This document shows positions 46,201 through 53,773 of a stretch of 64,000 nt of DNA, piece by piece. The stretch lies in contig NC_049992.1 in NCBI RefSeq assembly GCF_000003815.2, forward strand, positions 7,952,344 through 8,016,343, written 5' to 3'. The notes under the pieces are model-generated. The model made no database searches and was not told the DNA's origin. It saw only the letters and a list, made by a program, of their open reading frames with translations. The DNA comes from Branchiostoma floridae (Eukaryota; Chordata; Leptocardii; Amphioxiformes; Branchiostomatidae). Position 1 is the first letter of the stretch, and each line of letters opens with the position of its first letter. The translations under genes and the position numbers were made by a program.

Positions 46201-46520
46201 AAGATAATGGTGTCAGATTACTTGGTTGACATCGAACTAATCAAACTTTTATTGTTTAGGGATGGAATCCAGGAGAGCCAGAGGTGGAATTCTTGGATGA
46301 CCCATGGCTGTCAGGACTAACATCAGCGTGTGTACAGTACTGGTCAGAGCCCACTGGTATCCACATGTGGGACGATACTGCCTGCAGGTTTAGAAAAAGT
46401 TACATCTGTCAGGATTCTCGAGGTCTGATGCCACAGAAAAGTGTGAAAGGCGGGGGGAAAAGCGGGAAAATCAGGAAAGGCTTTGAATATCCCAAGTCAG
46501 GCTCTTGGTGGACGCGGTAA
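34156..46520 (+). CDS. Type II membrane receptor with three CCP domains and a C-type lectin domain
   Basis: Ten exons (34156-34255, 34603-34812, 37169-37276, 37916-38167, 38675-38856, 39294-39615, 40139-40309, 41067-41237, 42298-42563, 46260-46520) join in frame to 680 codons plus none left over, the last being TAA. Order: Lys/Arg- and Tyr-containing cytoplasmic region (about 1-249), one membrane helix (about 250-273) with no signal peptide, hence type II, Thr/Pro-rich stalk with NWT and NST sequons, CCP domains at about 337-390, 395-447 and 452-505, then a long-form C-type lectin domain (about 508-660) with WIGL and WNPGEP motifs. It is probably a cell-surface recognition or adhesion molecule; ligand unknown. 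The usual EPN is EPE and the usual WND is WDD, so calcium and sugar binding may be altered. Use of all four cytoplasmic exons together is inferred from phase; alternative splicing or alternative starts are equally possible. Confidence 0.75.
34351..34363. repeat. Poly-C tract
   Basis: About 12 consecutive C in the intron between A1 and B1; prone to slippage. Confidence 0.9.
34603..34812 (+). CDS. Exon B1: cytoplasmic exon with YxY-IDRDE motif
   Basis: A T-rich acceptor (TTTTTTTTCGCAG) and a GTGCG donor bound a 210-bp exon with phase 1 at both ends. It contains MYHYIDRDEINKLR, matched by VYTYVDRDDVNNLR in exon B2. YHYI fits a YxxPhi sorting motif and tyrosines could be phosphorylated; both are inference. 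Confidence 0.6.
35768..35836 (+). mobile_element. SINE body fragment
   Basis: GATAGATGAATGAATGTTCATGA and the following GAAGGCCAGCATAATAGTG correspond to the body of the SINE at 36252-36420. Confidence 0.5.
35928..36075 (+). mobile_element. MITE, family C, short copy
   Basis: TACTGTAAATGCATTTAAGT at the left, ATTTACAGTA at the right, and internal TTCGCGG words. Lies in the intron between B1 and A2. Confidence 0.75.
36252..36420 (+). mobile_element. tRNA-derived SINE
   Basis: The head GGACCGCGTAGCGCAGCGG and the strong box B GGGTTCGAATCC resemble the head of the SINE at 17596-18066. The body carries GATAAATGAATGTATATTCATGA. It is not a functional tRNA: the arms upstream of the T-arm do not form a normal anticodon stem-loop. 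Confidence 0.65.
36773..36984 (+). mobile_element. MITE, family C, first of a tandem pair
   Basis: It runs from TACTGTAAATGCATTTAAGT to TGCATTTACAGCA, with the interior GGTAGCACCATGCACTGTAG shared with 35928 and 5703. Confidence 0.8.
36987..37121. mobile_element. MITE, family C, second of a tandem pair
   Basis: Starts two bases after the previous copy ends (TACTGTAAATGCCGAAATG) and ends CGCATTTACAGTA, less than 50 bp before exon A2. Confidence 0.75.
37169..37276 (+). CDS. Exon A2: duplicated cytoplasmic exon
   Basis: Acceptor GTCCTTCAG, donor GTACGG, 108 bp, phase 1 at both ends. The frame carrying DNKARRPLPPLPSEDIST is homologous to A1. It lacks an ATG, so it can only be internal or silent. 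Joined after B1 it stays open. Confidence 0.5.
37347..37386 (-). ncRNA. Hammerhead-ribozyme-like motif
   Basis: Minus-strand order: helix-I strand TCA, core CTGACGA, helix II AATCAAC / GTTGTTT around the loop GGAT (six of seven pairs good), core GAAA, then CGTC and helix-I partner TGA. All conserved hammerhead core bases are present. Helix III would be only the self-complementary ACGT, so cleavage would need two molecules to pair. It lies antisense in the intron after A2, in a Penelope-like repeat remnant. Confidence 0.45.
37916..38167 (+). CDS. Exon B2: duplicated cytoplasmic exon
   Basis: 252 bp, phase 1 at both ends, with acceptor GGCTACTCAG chosen because it begins G+AT like B1 and the membrane exon; donor GTAAAG. 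It encodes DIDYFVSSFTKGG, then VYTYVDRDDVNNLR, homologous to B1. An upstream acceptor at 37858 would also keep phase and add 19 residues. Confidence 0.65.
38675..38856 (+). CDS. Transmembrane exon
   Basis: Acceptor TGCTCACAG, donor GTTAGT. It encodes a basic, Cys-containing juxtamembrane stretch (CCKMAFNRCR), then the hydrophobic helix LFTMIAVSVVLFMGVGSSVI. Basic residues on the N-terminal side support a cytoplasmic N-terminus. Enters in phase 1, leaves in phase 0. Confidence 0.8.
39294..39615 (+). CDS. Stalk and first CCP (sushi) exon
   Basis: A Thr/Pro-rich stalk of about 50 residues is followed by a CCP module: KCSKLPPPANGAV, ATFTCHPGYKLADG, LTCQSDGTWSGGSPKC. The four canonical cysteines are present plus one extra in DGTC. 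It ends in phase 1 before GTATG. Confidence 0.85.
40139..40309 (+). CDS. Second CCP (sushi) exon
   Basis: 171 bp, phase 1-1, the classic one-exon sushi module. QCSPL, SFTCDNGYSLVG, ITCQADGTWNG and PTCKG supply the four cysteines and the conserved Trp. Confidence 0.9.
41067..41237 (+). CDS. Third CCP (sushi) exon
   Basis: 171 bp, phase 1-1. RCTTLAPPENGAV, FSCNPGYKLVG, RTCRYDGTWSG and PTCTG. It is closer to CCP1 (shared SSNSYG/GSNSYG and PGYKL) than to CCP2, suggesting a local duplication. Confidence 0.9.
41863..42118. repeat. Dispersed repeat shared with the prolyl-hydroxylase gene intron
   Basis: About 255 bp, from TTCGTGCCCGAGGGCTAATT to AAGTGGCTTTCTGTGTGTC, nearly identical to 51925-52145. 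Its presence in introns of both genes marks it as a mobile repeat. Confidence 0.75.
42119..42175 (+). pseudogene. Relic of a lectin-domain terminal exon
   Basis: The frame reads DIHIWDDTECSFSKI followed by a stop, matching GIHMWDDTACRFRKSYICQ in the functional last exon at about 80% of bases over 44 positions. It precedes the functional lectin exon 1, is truncated at the left by the dispersed repeat, and lacks the final cysteine. It is a decayed remnant of a tandemly duplicated lectin unit. Confidence 0.7.
42298..42563 (+). CDS. C-type lectin domain exon 1
   Basis: It encodes ECRNGYQLVAQTCIRVYPD (the extra N-terminal cysteine pair of long-form domains), AQAACEKEGATLAMPK and DFWIGLRQDRGRFWQWSDG. 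Enters phase 1 from TTTCAG, leaves phase 0 at GTACGTT. Confidence 0.9.
42573..43093 (-). repeat. Left LTR (3' LTR of the minus-strand element)
   Basis: 521 bp, containing a (CT)n run at about 42716-42733. Same length and, by eye, same sequence as the right LTR. Confidence 0.9.
45243..45763 (-). repeat. Right LTR (5' LTR of the minus-strand element)
   Basis: 521 bp, identical by eye to the left LTR. The transcription start of the element would lie within it on the minus strand, antisense to the host gene. Confidence 0.9.
45845..46110. repeat. Dispersed repeat shared with 18757-19300
   Basis: GTGGACCGGATGTTGGACC near the left, GGTACCGGTACAG and TACCCACCCCTACT near the right, in the same order as in the other copy. 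It lies in the intron before the last lectin exon. Confidence 0.6.
46260..46520 (+). CDS. C-type lectin domain exon 2 and C-terminus
   Basis: Begins in phase 0 after TTGTTTAG with GWNPGEPEVEF, continues to ACVQYW and GIHMWDDTACRFRKSYICQ, completing the domain. A basic, Gly-rich tail of about 36 residues (KGGGKSGKIRKG) ends at TAA. Confidence 0.9.
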   Translation, partial: GWNPGEPEVEFLDDPWLSGLTSACVQYWSEPTGIHMWDDTACRFRKSYICQDSRGLMPQKSVKGGGKSGKIRKGFEYPKSGSWWTR

Positions 46521-46544
46521 AAAAATTCTTGCATAATCAGAAGT

Positions 46545-46990
46545 TTAACCCTATCAGGGTTAGGGCCTTTTTGGTCAATATCTGAACGGTGGGGCTTTTG
46601 AGGCACGCGCTTTAAAGTGCTATAACTACTCAACGGCTTATGATATGGCCACCATTTCAGAGAATGATGTGAAAGGAAAATATGAGAGCTTGTGATGAAA
46701 AATAACAGGTATTTACGAATACGAAGTTTGTGATGAACAATAACAGGCAGTTACGAATTTTAAGCGATAATAAGCTAGTTATACTTGATCTGGTGATAAG
46801 GTTTGCCATGTTGGATTTTGGCTGATGACGTCATCAAATTAGCAGGATTTATGCATATTCAATTACGAAAGATATACCAAATCTTATCCGATTTAGTTCA
46901 TGTAATATAATAGCATTAATGTAGCAATAAAACCTGCAAAATACATTGTTGGAACCGGAATTAGCGATTTTTCGTCAAAAATGCCTGTCA
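46545..46990. repeat. Dispersed repeat family F
   Basis: AACCCTATC at the left, GATGACGTCATCAAATTAGC and ATTTATGCATATTCAA further on, GTTGCTATGGCAAC near the right end. Similar words in similar order occur at 49215-49700. An AATAAA at 46926-46931 inside it could serve the lectin gene, but this is weak. Confidence 0.5.
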
Positions 46991-47242
46991 ACAACCGGTT
47001 GCTATGGCAACATGAAAAATAGAAAACTTTGTAAATTCTAGAAAAAGGCACTTAATTTGGTGGCTCTAGCATAAGCCGTGACATGAAAGTTGGCGTAGGC
47101 CTCAAAAGCACAAGGACCTTCCTTTTTTCAACCTCCTTACTTAGTGTTAATAGAATTTTTCATCAATCAGTGACTTATCAAAGGTAAGTAGAACGTACCT
47201 CCAAATTTTCGATGGCTATCCAGTCCATCTTGTTCACGGAGT

Positions 47243-47277
47243 GACCTAGTTCTCGCGAGAGTTGCGAGAACTAGGTC
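47243..47277. repeat. Perfect 14-bp inverted repeat (hairpin)
   Basis: GACCTAGTTCTCGC and GCGAGAACTAGGTC are exactly complementary, separated by seven bases. Confidence 0.9.
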
Positions 47278-47399
47278 AAGACTTGCGTGGATCTTACTTA
47301 GTGTTTTCAGCTCTATTTCCCCCTGTTTTATTTGTTCCCATCACTTGTTAACACCATGCGCGCTGGTAATAATCCCCATAAAATGGGCTAAGTAGTAGC

Positions 47400-47520
47400 C
47401 TGTGTTTAAACAACATCTCGCTGGCTGGAGTTAATTACCCCCTGGCCCTCCCCTCCTAGGGCGGCGGCAGTTGTAGGGCCGGCCGCTAGAGGCGCGATTT
47501 TAGTCAGGCTAGGCTGAGCA
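47400..47520. repeat. Dispersed repeat shared with 59300-59390
   Basis: The words GGCCGGCCGCTAGAGGCGCG and ATTTTAGTCAGG match GGCTGGCCGCTAGAAACGCA and ATTTTAGCCAGG at the second site. Confidence 0.5.
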
Positions 47521-47924
47521 GTAGACGAAGAGGTAGAAGATGAGACATGCATGTAATTACACTTGTATTTGTTCATCAAAACGTATGGAGAGATATCAAT
47601 CTCATATTCAAACTTTTCTTTTCTTAACTTAATCTGTTGCTACGTGCATATTTCATTTATTCTATTCACCCGTTGAGGGTACTATACGAGGTTAAATTTT
47701 ATTGTTCGATTAAAAGTACTATAACCTAGACGCCACAGTCTATATGCCACATATCCTTTAAAACCTGTAATACAGCGTAATGGAGTAATCTTGTATGTTC
47801 ACGTACTATGGAGTAGTTCAGTGATCATGTAGCAGTTTGAAAGTGTTGAGCAAGTATAGTATGTATAATAAAACGAAGAATGTTTATGATTAGCCGCAAG
47901 CTATAACAAAAAAAAATCAGTGCC

Positions 47925-48360
47925 CTAATTACCTGTCGACTGATTTTGAGGAAAAAAATTCCGTTACAGAAATGGTGAACATGACGAGAAATGTCAAAAT
48001 GGGAAATATATCGTGTGGTAGCCTTGATTGTACCTGCATAATTGACATTAATGAGTATGTAGCCATTACCGCAGTTGTAGAAGTGCATCCAGTACGACTA
48101 AGTAAAAGCAGCACCACTGTGGTAGTCATGACTATAGTTGTCCACTTGGTACTTGGTGATACCAGTCTGCCACACTAGTGTCACTTGGTGCACCCCTTGA
48201 ATACAGAAATAAACGACTTGTTCGCTGTGATACCATGATTTTGCTTCAATTATTTTTCGTTCAACGTCCAGTGGTGTTTATTTTGAAAATCTAGATATCT
48301 TGTTTTTTACTTTTTTTCGCCCTCTCTCATTAAATTTGGATTCAGCATAGGATGTCATCC
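47925..48360. repeat. Dispersed repeat family E, longest copy
   Basis: Contains GGTAGCCTTGATTGTACC, AGTGTCACTTGGTGCACC, CATTAAATTTGGATTCAGC and AGGATGTCATCCATG, in the order also seen at 21740-21975 and 52545-52945. Confidence 0.7.
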
Positions 48361-48690
48361 ATGAAATGTACTTGCTGTGGCCTTACGCAAAATTGCCTTT
48401 CGTCCCCGGACCCAGAGACAGGGGCATGCCCAGCCAACCGTACCTTAGGAATGATCCCATCAACACTAATGTGACACGCTGGGGTCAGCTGGTCATCCGA
48501 ACATCGCTCCGATGTCATCATTGCCGGTCTCAATTTTCCTTAATTGCGCTTCGTCCGGCTAATTACACTTGTCTTAATCAGTTTCTGACACTTTGGGGTC
48601 CACCGCCTCGTTCTGCTTCATCGATGTTTGGTTCAAATGGCAAGACTAATCATAATCTAGGGTATCCTTGGATACGTAACATACATTCTC

Positions 48691-48885
48691 ATAATTCCAC
48701 CGGGTGCCATTATACCGCCACCTCAAAAAACGTTGTTATAGAGGCCTTCTCAAGATTGTCTTCAACACCTAAATACCTGAATTGTTAAAAGATATTTAAC
48801 ATTCGGTGTTCAAGACAATCTTGGGAAGACCTCCATACTAACGTTTTCTTGAGGTGGCGGTATTATGGCACCCGGTGGAATTATA
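48691..48885. mobile_element. TIR MITE, family B, well-preserved copy
   Basis: 195 bp with arms of about 90 bp: ATAATTCCACCGGGTGCCAT at the left mirrors ATGGCACCCGGTGGAATTAT at the right, and complementarity continues inward through CAAGATTGTCTT. The whole unit is one near-perfect hairpin. The 140-codon frame ending here is incidental. Confidence 0.85.
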
Positions 48886-48987
48886 ATAGTCGATGTTACG
48901 TTTCCTAACCCACTCCTGGTCGAAAGAAGATCGCAACTATTTTTGCACTGTGACCATTCGGCCTGACTCTCCTACCTCCTAAATTGT

Positions 48988-49185
48988 GGGTTCGTGTGGC
49001 GCAACTACAGGGTGTTTGACCCAAACCCCAGAGGTCCTGATTCGACCTCTGTCATGCTACTGATCTTGGCCTTGGGAAAGGCACTCTACACGACTTTCCT
49101 AACTCCACCCAGGTGTAAGAATGGGTGACTGTGTTTGGATGGGAGTTAAAAGGAGAGGGATGGGCTCCACCTTCCAACACTGAGC
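48988..49185 (+). mobile_element. tRNA-derived SINE
   Basis: Head GTTCGTGTGGCGCAACTACA, a damaged box B (GATTCGACCTC), then TTGGGAAAGGCACTCTACAC and the ACTCCACCCAGGTGTAAGAA segment shared with the 1607 copy. Confidence 0.65.
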
Positions 49186-49214
49186 CCTAGACACTAACAA
49201 TCTACTGACCTTAC

Positions 49215-49700
49215 GACCTTAATATTGGGCTAGCTTTAACCCTATCTAGACGGGGGGGGGGGGGCTAAAAGTCGTATAACTGCCGAACGACGTGTGCTAG
49301 GACTACGAAACATGGTGACTTTTCTCAAAGTATTGTTGGCAACAATTCTGCAAAAATATTTTGAGTTTTTGACTTTTCGTGTTGCCATGGCAACGGGATC
49401 AATCAAATATACATAATTTATGCTAATTTGATAAAGTCATGGGTCAAAATCCCAGATGGTGGACAATGTCATTATCAATGGTAAATACATCTTATTTTTA
49501 TTCAAATTCCGTCAAAATCTTATTTTTTTACAACACACAATCACTTGAACCTTTTTAGTCCACTTCTATTCGGTTTTGGGGTTATATGTAGAAAAAAACG
49601 TATTTTAGAAAATTTATGCTTGTCGATCCAAGATGGCCGACAAATGACGTCATTTTATGACGTCATATAGGCGTCAGTGTAGAACAATAAAACCATTGTC
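49215..49700. repeat. Dispersed repeat family F, second copy, with poly-G
   Basis: Starts AACCCTATCTAG with a run of about 12 G at 49251-49262, contains GCCATGGCAAC, TTTATGCTAATTTGAT and TGACGTCATTTTATGACGTC. Related to 46545-46990. Confidence 0.5.
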
Positions 49701-51464
49701 AATGATGATAAAATCAATGAGATATCCTATCACAGTTCATCATATTTAGGCAGTGTGTAATTCACTCTACTTGCCAACATGTTTGGTGAAGTTTTCATAA
49801 CTACTTTCTCGTTGCAAACATACAGGCAGTATATGCTTTCCATCACAATATATAGCACCGAAACATATGACAATCCTCTTACCTTATGTCGTCTGACATA
49901 AATGGGGTCCACTATTGCCGCTGGATCACGATATTAGGGCTCGAATTCCAATCTTATAGTTCGGAATCCAACCTCCCTCAGGACTCGCTTGACAGTCTAC
50001 GACGCTAGTGCCTTATCGTAGGATTGCCACGCCCTAAGCAGATAATTATATAGAACAATCACGCGTTTATCGGTGAAATTAGGAACACTCGATGAGCAGT
50101 TTCATACAGGTAGGTCAGTATCCTTGACCGAGCCAGAAGATTCAGAATGACAAATAAATCAGAAAAATTGAAGTAAGAAAATTCCTGTATTGTTGAGCAC
50201 CCTTGACTGGTAGAAAATCTCTGGAGAGAGAAACAGGTTCGAATTGACTCCTAGACTGATTACAAAAATCAAGTGCTGACGCTGAAGTGTAGGGAAATAA
50301 TAATGCATAATCAAAACTAAGCTATAGCTAGGGACTGTTCGGTATTTACCGGGGGAGGGTGGGTGCAAAGAGTGTCAGGTAAAAATGGTTCTCCCCTCGG
50401 TTCAAAGTTATCAACTTCAATACAGTGTCCCACTGTCCTTGTCTGTCCAAAAGTCAATCTATATTACGTCCGTACGATTCATCCAATAACGTCACAAGAG
50501 AGCCCAAAATTTGCTGTATTGAACCTACCGTACAATCGTACGATGACCCTATCTATCGTACGATGACCGGAATACTTCGTGGAACGTTTACACTTTGTGT
50601 GGATTAGTTCGTTGAAGTGTGACTATGTATACATAATATCAAAGTGTCATACGGACGTCTATTTCTCTAGTACGATTTATCATTTTGTAAAACCATCATA
50701 AGAAACCTGTGTGCTAACAAATACTATAAGAAAGACACTTATTAAGTAAATACGATTCTTGTATGATTCATTGTAGCTCTTACTCCTGACGCACACGCCA
50801 AAACAGAACCAGGACCAAACCACTAGATGATTTCGGCGATAACAGCCATGTTATTTCTCCTATGTTGATATATAAACGCGACGGAATGTCTGACACGTGT
50901 TGCCAACGTCTGGCCATAAAACAGGACAATCTCATTAATGAATAGGGCCCTTTTTTCATATGACGATGGACACGTAAGATAAAACGATAAGAATAAGTGT
51001 CTATCAGCTGTGAATATCGCTTGTACTGGGATAGTTTTTAGATGGTGAAATGTTGTACTTCAAAGATATTGAAAAAGAATTGAGTACGCAATACAAATAC
51101 AGTACAGTTTGAACTGGCTCGGGGTTTGTTTGATATTGGTAACTGTGCTTACGTCACATGTTGTGTATGATTGACATCTGAAATGCTGCCAAAACATAGA
51201 TTGAAATAACAAAAAGATTTTGCCTTACTTGGACACAGCCCACGAGGTAAGTGTGCTCTTCATTCAAATGTCTTTTACAGAATACAGAATAAAGTAGATT
51301 CTCTGTCCAGAATGGCGATGATGGCACCACATGCAGATGTTTAATATGAATGGGTGTTAGTTACCATCTCTGTCCTGTTCGACACAGAAATTGCATTTGA
51401 CAATAATATTGATTATTTTTACCATCGGAGAACAGACCTACTAACTGGGCAGTACAGTTAACGT
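49701..51464. other. Intergenic stretch, no gene seen
   Basis: Short frames only. It precedes the prolyl-hydroxylase gene and may hold its promoter, but no convincing core element was identified. Confidence 0.35.
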
Positions 51465-51509
51465 TGTCATGGGATGATGTGGTAGACTCTGCCACATCAT
51501 CCTATGACA
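51465..51509. repeat. 18-bp inverted repeat (hairpin), about 300 bp upstream of a gene
   Basis: TGTCATGGGATGATGTGG and CCACATCATCCTATGACA are complementary except for one pair, with a nine-base loop. Confidence 0.85.
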
Positions 51510-51802
51510 CTGAGTGTTTGGCCCATGAAAATTTGGTGGAACGTCTTTCGACTGGGCTGAACATGTTGGATCTAAAATTTTCCGTGTTGGTCAAACTTTA
51601 CCCTGTTCGGTACTAGTTTTAGTTGGTGGAAGGAGACATGTGAATTATTGGGTATGACGTTTACCCTGCTCATAAATATTTCGACATCCGGGGTTATGTT
51701 AACATTCTATCAGGTCAAGCTACTGACCGGGACATAAACAGAAGACTTTTCTTTGAAGATTGAACTGCGATGTTGATTTACGTTGTGTCTTAAATACAGA
51801 TA

Positions 51803-51869
51803 ATGAAGAGTTCCTTTTGTCTGGTGATGGCCTCCGTAGCTGCGTGGCGGGCCTCTTCTGCAAATACAG
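51803..51869 (+). CDS. Prolyl hydroxylase exon 1: signal peptide
   Basis: Starts at ATG with an in-frame TAA four codons upstream. It encodes MKSSFCLVMASVAAWRASSA and two more residues, then donor GTAAAA in phase 1, which matches exon 2. Confidence 0.55.
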
Positions 51870-53724
51870 GTAAAAATGAGACCATTTCTTATAATAATAA
51901 TGAAGTTTATTTGCAAGTTCGTGCCCGAGGGCTAATTGCAATTACATAGTTTAAACATAGTAAATATACAAGTGGCAATGAACAGTTACAAACAATATTC
52001 TACTGTAATACTAGTGTTTGTTTTTCTAAACAGGTTGGGTTTGACTTCTTTTTTGGAAGCAGAGGGAGACGAAAAGCCCCACCTTTTCTAAAATTTGTGG
52101 GTTCTGCGATTTCAAGAGAAAAGTGGCTTTCTGTTCGTCTGTCAATGGGGGGAAGTTGGGATAAGTTTTTGTGGCTTCTCTAAACAGAGAGATTCTTTCT
52201 CTATCGTTGAATGGACATTTGGAAATAAAATATAATTGTCAAGACATTTCAAACCGTCGTGAACACAAGCTGGACAAGTTATAAGTGCATTTCCAGTTGT
52301 TTTATGGTCAAGAAGAAGCTTTCTTGTCATGACAAAAATACAACGACTTTCTTACGGTCAACTACAAGCTACAAAATAGAAATACGAAATGAACCTCAAA
52401 ATCCTATAGCTAGTTACTAAAAAAGTAAGCTAAGACTAGTGAAGCTCTAATTCAATAATGTGGATCTGATCATGGTGTGTATTTTCTAATAAGGTCACTG
52501 CAAGTAGATTTTATGGATCACAACAGCGCACTTATTAATTTTAGCCTGAGTTTGAAAAAAAAATTTCTCCCTCAATAGATTGCCAACAGTACATGACAAC
52601 AAAATACTAAAATGGGAAAATATGTCCTGTGGTAATCGTAATTGGACTTGTAGAAGTGACACTAGTGAAGTAGCCATGGCTGTCGCTGTAGAAGTGAAAC
52701 TAAATGTAGTTTATCTTGAGTGTAGTTTCCAACTTGGTAGGTGATCCTAGTCTACAACGCAAGTGCACCTCCTTATTACAGGAATAAAAGACTTATTGGC
52801 TTGTAGAGATACAATATTTTGTCACTACAGTTGTTGTTACAACGGTTATGGTGTCTATTTTGAACTTTTTGTATTGTAACCCTTTTGTTTCGCACTCTCG
52901 CATTAAATTTGGAGTTTATAGAGGATGTCATCCTTACAATTTACTTGCTGTGGCCTTTTACGTATTCACCAATTGTTACATTATGATAGTCGTCAAGTCT
53001 TAAGATATTAAACTACGTTGGACTCCTTTCCAGCTCAGTCACATAGTGGCGACATGCCAGGTGTCACGGTTGCTATGGGACCGGAGGATCTGAAGGGGGA
53101 AAAGCGAGTACTTGCGGAAGGAATGGCTACACAGGGGGAGTGTGACATGATGCTCGACTTGGCTCAGGTGAGCCCAATGCAGTACTTTCAAGTTGTGACT
53201 GTTGCCAACGTCTGTGTCTGCATGAAACATAATAGGGTCAGTTTGGACGGTCATTGTTTTAGGAACAAAGCTGAGCTTGCTAGTGAACTCATTCTGTGGA
53301 AGCCAACACACAATTTTATGCACATGCTGGGCGACCTCGACTAACATACATAGACCAGCTTGCTCGTGATGTGGGGTTGCGGGTTAAGGACTTAGAGAAT
53401 GCTATGGGGGACAGAGACGTTTGGAAGGAGAGAGTGGACCTGGTCCGGCAAGTAGCCCGCGACGATGATGATGATGTATGTTGGTCGGTCCCAACCTCTA
53501 GAAAATCAATATCTATTTCCCGGTAATAGTGTGAAATACCCGGTAGCCAAGGTCTAACAGGTATGCCACACAAACAGATATATAAACGAGATATCGAAAC
53601 CGGACGTTCTGCTGTAGTACCAAGGGAAGCCGCTATAGGGCCCAAAATTTAATCATGATTTGCCACACCATACCACAAGTATCAAACCAGTAGTCCTTCC
53701 AGCGGTTCTTGAGTTATATTCTTC

Positions 53725-53773
<49 letters not shown>

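Noticed and set aside
48366-48788. 140-codon plus-strand frame
   Set aside because: It starts next to a dispersed repeat and runs into the arm of a MITE; no domain or splice context.
53296-53526. 76-codon frame as an alternative prolyl-hydroxylase exon
   Set aside because: Its sequence is a LINE C-terminal fragment with a GAT tail.
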